Assembly: GCA_043754435.1 (NCBI GenBank)
Contig: JAYUUS010000283.1
Location: 1 to 23,078, forward strand
Direction of reading: 5' to 3'
DNA: 23,078 bases
Origin: JANNYA01 sp043754435
GTDB taxonomy: Bacteria; Pseudomonadota; Gammaproteobacteria; Xanthomonadales; SZUA-5
The translations under genes were made by a program, and so were the position numbers. Positions 17,901-23,078 of the stretch are shown here, in pieces. Each line of letters starts with the position of its first letter. Positions within the stretch are counted from its first letter, which is position 1. The notes under the pieces are model-generated. The model saw nothing but the letters and a program-made list of their open reading frames with translations, was not told where the DNA came from and searched no databases.

Positions 17901-20900
17901 CCACTCAACCTAGTCTTAGGAGCTCTCGGCGGTGTGGTGGTTTCGTTTGAGGGAGCCCACGTTGGCGAGTTTCAAGGCAACTTGATTTGTACGCCAATTG
18001 CTCCGGCGAAAGGTGGGCCGTTTGTCTATGAGTTGGCGGTAACTGTCTTGGCTGCCAGAGCCCAAGCGTTGGGACCGTTGAATGGAAAGCACGTTTTGTG
18101 GGTGGACAATAATTTTGACAAGAAGGCAAGTGAGGTAGCCCAGTTAAACGAGCTGCGTGTTGCGGTTCATCACGTTACGACTACATCAGAGGCGCTTGAA
18201 GCAATCAGTCTTAACGGTTTCGACGCCGTGATCTCCGACCTACGTCGAAAAGGCGAAAAGCTGGCCGGACTTACACTCGTGAACGCCCTAGATTCCAAGT
18301 TTCCGGCAATTCCTGTGGCGATTTACTCGATGAGTGCTAAGCCGTTTGAAAATCAAGCGCGGCAATTTGGCGCCATAACATGCACAAATAATTTTGATGA
18401 TGTACTTGAAGCGTTTGCAATCCACTATTTAACCAATAGCTACAGTCGATCAAAACGAATTTGGCCTCGAGCTGCGTTGCAACGTATGCAAGTGGCTTTG
18501 AATCTTTCTATGGATTCAAATGAGTTGGACGCCATTACGTTTAAAGAAATTTTGGCGCGTTCTCGTGCTAAAAATCAAAGCGAACGGCTACAGCTAATTG
18601 ATCAGGTGCTACAGGCATTGTTGGATCGAAAAGTAGTGCATGCCATCGTCGTTCCAACCCCGGCACCTAATTCCACTCTGATCACCAAAGGCAACATTGT
18701 TTCCAGGCCCAATAGCGATGGATATGTTTGTATCTCTGTAATTCGAGAAAACGGCGCGCTGCTGCTTTCTGACCGGCAAAATGACTGGGTTTATGAAGCG
18801 CTTGGTGAAGTTGTCAAAACTGGGGAAGTTCAGCTGTCCGAGCAATCACCCATTGCGTCTTGGTTTACTGCGAGAACTTTAACCGACCAAGAATTCGTCG
18901 AAGCGTGTTGGCGTATGTTTGCTGTTGCGTACAGCAAAATTGATTTCTTCAACGCTCCAAAAATTAATTTGCTTTCCGGTTGGGCCCGCACCCGAGCGAT
19001 GGTGGCGATTGGGTTAAAGGCGCGGTTTGCAATCTCAGATGAAGTCGCAGGGCCTATGAGCGCTGCTGAACGCGTAATTGCATTCGCGAGTTACGCAAGT
19101 ACATACCCCGGTCAAAACGCGGATGCAGCTAAGTTTTTTGAGCCATTGAGTAGCGAGCAAGTTCAACTCTTGCTTTCAGCACTCGAAAGCGAGATGGCGA
19201 CTGACTGGATCGAGCCGTATGGGTATTGTCATATTGACCCTAAAACCACATCTTATTCGATGAAGGTCATCCTTGAGTCGCTGGGCATTGGCACCGTTGA
19301 AATTCGAATGCCTCATATGGTGCTTGAGGGTGATGAGGCGCAGCCACCTTATGGAAATCTAGTGGTAAGCGAATTTGGGCTGATTTACAACATGCCGCTT
19401 TTTTTAGTCTGCTCGGAAGACGATGTGCCGGAGGTAGCAGAGCAAGCCGCCACCATTCGGGTTTCACAGCTGCATCCGCGCAGTTACAAAGATATCGAAA
19501 GCACCATCAGCGAATTAACTTTGCAACTTCACGACCTTAGGCACCCAATTTTCATCCAATTGTTTCCGCCGATCTCAACGCAATGGTTTGAGAAAATGGA
19601 AACCGTGCTCCATATGCACCGCGTTGTGCTTGTTAATGCCTCTACATCGAGTAACGTTCCTGGCTTTTTGAGTCTGGACGTGAACGTATTTGCGCATAGC
19701 CTGCAAGAAAGTATGTGGGCAGGTACTCGATCTGAATCCGTTGCGACATTGGTATTGGATAGCCTCTACGCCCAGCTGGATTCACAGTATGACTTTACTC
19801 GGAAAAACGTCTTTCTATTCGGCGAAGCGTCGCTGGAAAACGACCTCGCCGAATTCGCCCGCGAACTGCGCGACATTGTCGAAGCCAAAACGTACCTAAC
19901 CGACCCGCAAGACACCCACAAAAACAAATTTGGCCGCTACCCAACCCGTAATCGGCGCGCGCTATCGGCGTCTGTAACGCCCCTGCCATTTTTGGAAGGC
20001 GAATACTTGGTGACGCTGCGGGTAAAAGGCGAAGAACATTGGACACTGACGGGCGAGGTGATTTTTCATTTGGATCTGAGCTTTGCGGGGCGTGATTTAA
20101 TTCCGCCCACGATCAAACAAGTTGCGCACAACAACAGCGCATCGATTCAATTAACTGCCTGGGGCGCTTTTACTGTCGGTGTTTTGTGTGATGAGAATTT
20201 AACTAATCTTGAGTTGGATTTGGCAAGCTTAAGTGATGCCCCGGATGAATTTCTGGCTGCTGAAGTTGCGCCAGCTGCATCTGCGTTGCGCGTTTCAGAT
20301 TTGATGGTTGCGATTGACCGCAAAAACTGGCGAATCCATCTGCGTGGCAAACCGGAAATATTGGCAGCCCTTACTGCGTGTGAAACTTTTGTGATTAATA
20401 AAGTTGACGAGCAGGTCGAGGCGCTGATTAAGCGGAAGTTTCAGTGCAAGGCGTCAGGGGCAATTTCCGATAACAGCTTAATCATTCAACTGGATGCGGC
20501 GAATTTTGATCGCACAGTTGCGCTGATTAATTTGGAAAACTTGGTGCAGACAATAGCGCCAAGCGTACTGCCCACACCTCTAAATGCCGACATTTTGGTT
20601 TTCATTAGCCACGCAGCGCATGACCGCGAAATGGCACTTCAAATCGAGCGCGGCCTTGCATTGCAGGGGATTCAGACCTTCATGTTCACCGGTGACGTTC
20701 AATCGGGCGAACAGATTATGGAGATGATCAACTCGGCGTTGGCGCGCAGTACGCACTTCTTGTGTCTACTTACGCCGACCAGTATTGGTCGCGAATTCGT
20801 TCGCCGAGAACTCAATGCTGCAACGCATCGGCAAATTCAAGGCAAGTTGAAAATGATTTTGGTCGCTGCGGATGGGTTTAACGCAAAGGAACATTTGCAT

Positions 20901-21551
20901 GACCAGTTTCCCGTCTTGGCAAACTTTCCATTGTTGGATTTCCTAACTGCCGATGTCACCGTACCGCTGTTAGCGGCAGAAATTCTGCGCGAGCCAAGCG
21001 AATCTAAGTTGATAGAAGCAGATTCGGCGGCGATTGAGGCCAATCAACATGGCCTTTCAAAAACGGCTTTCGCCATTGTTTCGCATTTCTGTCGTGATTC
21101 AGACGATGGCATTGAGTCGCGAACTGTTGCTACTGAGTTCAATGAGCTGCGTCGCTTGACCGATTCAGATCAAGCCGAAATGGAAGCGGCGATTGTTGAA
21201 CTCAAGGGCGATATCCGGGATTTACGGGGATCGGCGCGGCGTGCGCTTAGCGCATGCCCCACTTTATTTGCGCGTTATGACCACTTGTTTCACGATTGGT
21301 GGTCAGAGCTAGATGCCGTCCAAATCGGTACGTATTTGGTGGGTGAACCGAATATTTACCATAGCGTTGAGCAACTTTCACAGAAACTTTCACTGCCGCC
21401 GCGCCGGGTGAATCCCGCTGCTCAGTGGCTCATGATGCACAATTTGTGTTTGAGTGCTGATGCGCCGCCTGCGTCGAATTTTTTGAATAAGCGGCTTCGC
21501 GCAAACGGATCAACGCGCGAGTTTTTGCGTGAATACGGCGAACGCGTTTAG
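14976..21551 (+). CDS. giant scaffold: SAV_2336 vWA-like, 2x(Ig-like + receiver), pYEATS, TIR, winged-helix ends
   Basis: A 2191-residue protein starting at GTG, overlapping the MoxR stop by one base. Order: Pro-rich linker (50-95); SAV_2336-type region (96-530) with RERWLSLDLLIEQNTSMAIW, GAFRDVRLWYLD, LLPERLW and LPLIRLVQRRLLP; Ig-like 1 (543-640); receiver-like 1 (648-770; D657, D658, D701); a 110-residue helical/strand module; Ig-like 2 (930-1027); receiver-like 2 (1038-1150; D1044, D1088); a second helical/strand module; an unrecognised region (1290-1645); pYEATS (1650-1755) with EVIFHLDLSF and LTAWGAFTVG; an unknown stretch; TIR (1871-1995) with ADILVFISHAAHDRE and FVRRELNAA (E1945); winged-helix-like ends (2010-2191). 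The vWA metal site is degenerate (E170-Q-N-T-S174). Known: SAV_2336 proteins accompany MoxR and VMAP, and pYEATS occurs in conflict systems. Inferred: sensor-scaffold with its own TIR effector. Confidence 0.88.
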   Translation: MDALASWRWCLQAERLQDGNAALHTAIADLLWLQTQQIVELRNEIEHEHNDSPPSPSPVNPGPIDDEPPPKPKPSPKPIDPTPHPTPKPNHLRPPEADDAWRLRTASASPLPEARALAKHMRRLRKPILNLRVLKLDEAASIEASVCAGRRWPVLGYGRERWLSLDLLIEQNTSMAIWQDSLRAFEKLCQRVGAFRDVRLWYLDPGTRSISTRDGAPARPLRLLKQSQGRSLIWFAGNLAHSAWHQPDLLADLSMLARQQIVAVLQLLPERLWERSKLARLPQSQWCYFGSRQAGSPNQRYIAEPQDAWPLAPERATTLKLPMLSFEPVLMQAYTNFLRTPSATLMPGLWIDRSGIPETSQNNAMDATAQPAINIKPPEDEVLRRLQQFKRHASAGAKDLLQLLWAMPLWLPLIRLVQRRLLPNTGNAELAEVLHSGLLFRINKTDQSKEELRFNFFDPVRQALKADSTLHDTLDVKHLISVELTRRFGSDVLIGAQSGEDDFATFAEIGELLRSRLYAHSAKTDFSVVDPPVVVTVTASVAPGLISLPAYSISEGSGSSIALPFHISGGAGQITCKVMGAGFSVSPNPLSLLVGVPIVLTVKHASAVAGTFTGQLVCTPIAPAVGGPFVYDLAVVVNPVSATPNRPLEEKQILWVDDSPTNNTLQLAHLESRGALVATVTTTKHALGLLRSSTFDAVISDFGRKDEELAGLNLLDYLDEHGPHLPTAIYSRVGPKFEAEAKNFGAIACTNNFEEVIASLESAFRTNKHLTQRPIWARQSAETLSLYEVMSPQELPLLAEIPGKSSALDTWLRALMQSSEGLKLGPPSRFFAFLTGVPWLQFKYGAASIEQRVGRMGPQEKGRWLTLSAAPPNDNWQSTTVRLDLEITGALYFTSRQKRWLERALTTIMLGDFGQANSIKSALVKPVTHPGKLVLPSYRAGAESRCSTALNFNVTVANCSMDFAITGEGFAVAPTPLNLVLGALGGVVVSFEGAHVGEFQGNLICTPIAPAKGGPFVYELAVTVLAARAQALGPLNGKHVLWVDNNFDKKASEVAQLNELRVAVHHVTTTSEALEAISLNGFDAVISDLRRKGEKLAGLTLVNALDSKFPAIPVAIYSMSAKPFENQARQFGAITCTNNFDDVLEAFAIHYLTNSYSRSKRIWPRAALQRMQVALNLSMDSNELDAITFKEILARSRAKNQSERLQLIDQVLQALLDRKVVHAIVVPTPAPNSTLITKGNIVSRPNSDGYVCISVIRENGALLLSDRQNDWVYEALGEVVKTGEVQLSEQSPIASWFTARTLTDQEFVEACWRMFAVAYSKIDFFNAPKINLLSGWARTRAMVAIGLKARFAISDEVAGPMSAAERVIAFASYASTYPGQNADAAKFFEPLSSEQVQLLLSALESEMATDWIEPYGYCHIDPKTTSYSMKVILESLGIGTVEIRMPHMVLEGDEAQPPYGNLVVSEFGLIYNMPLFLVCSEDDVPEVAEQAATIRVSQLHPRSYKDIESTISELTLQLHDLRHPIFIQLFPPISTQWFEKMETVLHMHRVVLVNASTSSNVPGFLSLDVNVFAHSLQESMWAGTRSESVATLVLDSLYAQLDSQYDFTRKNVFLFGEASLENDLAEFARELRDIVEAKTYLTDPQDTHKNKFGRYPTRNRRALSASVTPLPFLEGEYLVTLRVKGEEHWTLTGEVIFHLDLSFAGRDLIPPTIKQVAHNNSASIQLTAWGAFTVGVLCDENLTNLELDLASLSDAPDEFLAAEVAPAASALRVSDLMVAIDRKNWRIHLRGKPEILAALTACETFVINKVDEQVEALIKRKFQCKASGAISDNSLIIQLDAANFDRTVALINLENLVQTIAPSVLPTPLNADILVFISHAAHDREMALQIERGLALQGIQTFMFTGDVQSGEQIMEMINSALARSTHFLCLLTPTSIGREFVRRELNAATHRQIQGKLKMILVAADGFNAKEHLHDQFPVLANFPLLDFLTADVTVPLLAAEILREPSESKLIEADSAAIEANQHGLSKTAFAIVSHFCRDSDDGIESRTVATEFNELRRLTDSDQAEMEAAIVELKGDIRDLRGSARRALSACPTLFARYDHLFHDWWSELDAVQIGTYLVGEPNIYHSVEQLSQKLSLPPRRVNPAAQWLMMHNLCLSADAPPASNFLNKRLRANGSTREFLREYGERV
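16602..17762 (+). repeat. tandem unit 1: Ig-like + receiver-like + helical module
   Basis: First copy of a 387-codon duplication. It holds LISLPAYSIS, the Ig-like close CTPIAPAVGGPFVYDLAV, ILWVDDSP, DAVISDFGRKDEELAGL and ACTNNFEEVI. Homology to unit 2 is obvious in protein and visible in DNA around 16824-16880. Confidence 0.8.
17763..18837 (+). repeat. tandem unit 2: Ig-like + receiver-like + helical module
   Basis: Second copy, with LVLPSYRAG, CTPIAPAKGGPFVYELAV, VLWVDNN, DAVISDLRRKGEKLAGL and TCTNNFDDVL. The DNA of 17985-18041 still matches 16824-16880 closely, while other parts have diverged, so the duplication is old but the Ig close and receiver core are conserved. Confidence 0.8.
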
Positions 21552-21594
21552 CCAAACCATGACGCTGCACACTAATTCTTACCCCTCATCCCCG

Positions 21595-21649
21595 CCTTCT
21601 CCCCATACGAATTCTGCGCTTCGTTTTCAAGTTGTGGGTGTGGAGAAGG
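21595..21649. repeat. spaced inverted repeat CCTTCTCC ... GGAGAAGG
   Basis: Eight-base perfect arms (21595-21602 and 21642-21649) separated by 39 bases, in the gap after the giant gene. The left side, with CCCCTCATCCCCG before the arm, resembles REP-like intergenic repeats seen in many proteobacteria. No T-run follows, so it is not a plain terminator. Confidence 0.35.
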
Positions 21650-21706
21650 AGCTATTCGTGGCGATGCCAAGGTTTGTCTGTTTCCTTGCTATTTATTGGA
21701 TTGCAC

Positions 21707-22642
21707 ATGATTAGAACTGGATGCCCACTTTGCAAATCTGAAGCTTCATACACCGTCGAGAAGATGGAGGGTCACACACACCATTTCGAATGCAGAGTTT
21801 GTGGAATGTTTGAAACATCGGACTACGGGTGCGATCCAACTACAGATCCGCAGTCGCCCGACATAAATTACGGAAAAATATCGGCATGGACGCGGCAAGA
21901 ACATGAAGCTGGACGCCGAGCGGCTGTCACCAAAATGCGACTGAGCAACCCACCCAAAATTTTCGATAGCCTAAGTGCTGAATCCAAAATCATCCGAGCT
22001 TTACAGGTCATCGCACGGAAATGGCCGGTTCCCGGAACAAATCTAAGACTGAGCCCCGTTGACTGGCCGCTATTTTGCGATTCCGGGCTGGAAGAATGCC
22101 GTTGGATTATGCAGGCGCTGTTTGAGCGTGAACTAATTTTCGGGAAGTTTGTGGGAATGGGGGCCGGTGGGTTTAATGTCAATACGCCCCTAACCGCCAA
22201 AGCCTGGGCCGAACTCGAAGCCGCCAAAACCAAGCACCAACAACACAATCTATGCTTCGTCGCAATGCGCTTTTTGCCGGAGTTTGCCCCGCTATTTGCG
22301 GCAATGGAACGCGCTTGCCATCGCGCTGGGTATGAATGTAAGCGGGTGGACACCGATCCGCACGCCGATCACATCGACAACCGCTTGATCGATATGTTGA
22401 ACCGCTGCCGATTTGTGATTGCGGATTTCACTGAGGACAGTCGCAATGTTTACTTTGAGGCGGGCTATGCGCGCGGCATGGGTAAGTCGGTGATTTGGAC
22501 GCGACGTGCAACGCAAGTGGTAGCGTTTGATACGAACCAGTTTTATTTCATTGATTGGCAGGATTCGGACTGGGCAAAGTTCGAGTTCGAGCTGGAAACT
22601 AGCATTGGTGCGGTCGTAGGGCGATTGGCGCCGCTTAGTTAG
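21707..22642 (+). CDS. zinc-ribbon protein with nucleoside deoxyribosyltransferase/TIR-like domain
   Basis: A 311-residue protein from ATG 21707; no clear SD is visible, and a TTG at 21632 could add 25 residues, which look non-conserved. The N-terminus is a zinc ribbon with C6-x2-C9 and C29-x2-C32. The middle (about 90-175) is winged-helix-like. Residues about 182-290 match the nucleoside 2-deoxyribosyltransferase-like branch of the TIR fold: LCFVAMRFLPEF (strand 1), ACHRAGYECKRVD, MLNRCRFVIADFTEDS (D240) and NVYFEAGYARGMGK, with E251 in the place of the catalytic Glu. Such domains cleave N-glycosidic bonds of nucleosides or nucleotides, and in immunity loci they are predicted effectors or nucleotide sensors. 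It sits 155 bases after the giant gene on the same strand; whether it belongs to that operon is open. Confidence 0.8.
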   Translation: MIRTGCPLCKSEASYTVEKMEGHTHHFECRVCGMFETSDYGCDPTTDPQSPDINYGKISAWTRQEHEAGRRAAVTKMRLSNPPKIFDSLSAESKIIRALQVIARKWPVPGTNLRLSPVDWPLFCDSGLEECRWIMQALFERELIFGKFVGMGAGGFNVNTPLTAKAWAELEAAKTKHQQHNLCFVAMRFLPEFAPLFAAMERACHRAGYECKRVDTDPHADHIDNRLIDMLNRCRFVIADFTEDSRNVYFEAGYARGMGKSVIWTRRATQVVAFDTNQFYFIDWQDSDWAKFEFELETSIGAVVGRLAPLS

Positions 22643-22897
22643 CATTTAAGGGAAAAGTGCGCTCAATACACCCGTAACAGTCTCTCAAAAAGGCAGTCGC
22701 TCAATGTCGTTACTGTTGAAGGCATCATTGGACTCAAACTACAGGCGCTTACCAACGATCCACGCCGAGTCCAAGATTGGGTGGACATCCGTAACCTTAT
22801 TGAAAAGCACCATGCAAACTTAAATCTGACACAGCTTTACGATTACTTTTTACTATTTCCTGAATCCGTGACCCATTTTATTCCACGCACAGTTTAA
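22643..22897 (+). pseudogene. 3' remnant of an AbiEii-type nucleotidyltransferase gene
   Basis: The frame directly after the previous stop stays open to TAA at 22895 but has no start codon. From about 22709 it reads VTVEGIIGLKLQALTNDP, then QDWVDIRNLIEKH and a short tail. The VEGLIGLKLQAL...R..QD..DIR pattern is typical of the C-terminal part of nucleotidyltransferase proteins of the AbiEii/AbiGii toxin group. The N-terminal catalytic part is absent from this window, so this is a truncated relic, probably left by a deletion or recombination that joined it to the zinc-ribbon gene. Confidence 0.55.
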
Positions 22898-22999
22898 GCG
22901 GTTCACCCAGGTGATTTACCTGCAAGTGCACGCCGAACGCCGATTTGCATCAATCATATTCAAATAATTTAATAATCTCCGCCATTACCCACGCCGCAA

Positions 23000-23034
23000 C
23001 CGCCCGGCGATTGCGCGCCGGGTGGCTTATTTCG
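23000..23034 (+). terminator. GC-rich hairpin terminator
   Basis: CCGCCCGGCG (23000-23009) pairs with CGCCGGGTGG (23016-23025), a 10-bp stem with one G-U pair and a 6-base loop, followed by CTTATTTCG. The stem is strong and the T-tract weak. It would end rightward transcription. The remaining bases from 22898 to the right edge show no gene. Confidence 0.55.
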
Positions 23035-23078
23035 ACTAGCTAGCGGCGCTGCTTTGGACTTTCACGGTGTTCACAAAC

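Noticed and set aside
21632..21706. TTG-started extension of the zinc-ribbon protein
   Set aside because: The Trp/Arg-rich 25 residues come from the inverted-repeat gap, and the natural N-terminus with the CPLC knuckle fits ATG 21707.

Overview
Gram-negative-type bacterial DNA of intermediate GC. A protein with one membrane span and an OmpA-like peptidoglycan-binding domain (188-1090) implies an outer-membrane or diderm envelope; general gene style suggests a proteobacterium, but no marker gene fixes the taxon. Every intact gene is on the + strand, and the content is that of an accessory immunity or conflict island: TIR domains, a CHAT protease, lipase-like hydrolases, a MoxR ATPase, a vWA-like scaffold with pseudo-receivers, and gene remnants. 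No tRNA, rRNA, CRISPR array or transposase was seen.

Layout. (A) 188-4301: two overlapping genes, a membrane-anchored OmpA-like protein and a 1073-residue protein ending in a TIR domain. (B) 4528-12271: an unrecognised 762-residue beta-rich protein followed by a 1793-residue enzyme that joins two alpha/beta-hydrolase domains, a CHAT (caspase-like) protease with its His-Cys pair, and a TPR-like tail. (C) 12351-21551: a decayed TIR gene whose stop overlaps the start of a TIR-VMAP protein, then a MoxR AAA+ ATPase (ATGA overlap), then a 2191-residue protein (TAGTG overlap) built as a SAV_2336-type vWA-like region, two tandem Ig-like/receiver units, a pYEATS domain, a TIR domain and winged-helix-like ends. 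(D) 21707-22642: a zinc-ribbon protein with a nucleoside-deoxyribosyltransferase/TIR-like domain; then the 3' remnant of an AbiEii-type nucleotidyltransferase and a hairpin terminator near 23000.

How they may work together (inference). Block C has the three parts of the MoxR-VMAP-vWA ternary systems described computationally by Aravind and colleagues: the ATPase and the vWA-like protein gate a VMAP protein carrying an effector. Here both VMAP and scaffold carry TIR domains. Block B resembles protease-plus-substrate pairs, with the 762-residue protein as candidate target or partner of the CHAT enzyme. Block A looks like a cell-envelope sensor coupled to a TIR effector. The shared theme is triggered destruction of NAD or nucleotides, proteins and possibly membrane lipids, as in abortive-infection immunity. 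Whether A, B, C and D form one system or neighbouring systems cannot be settled from sequence alone.
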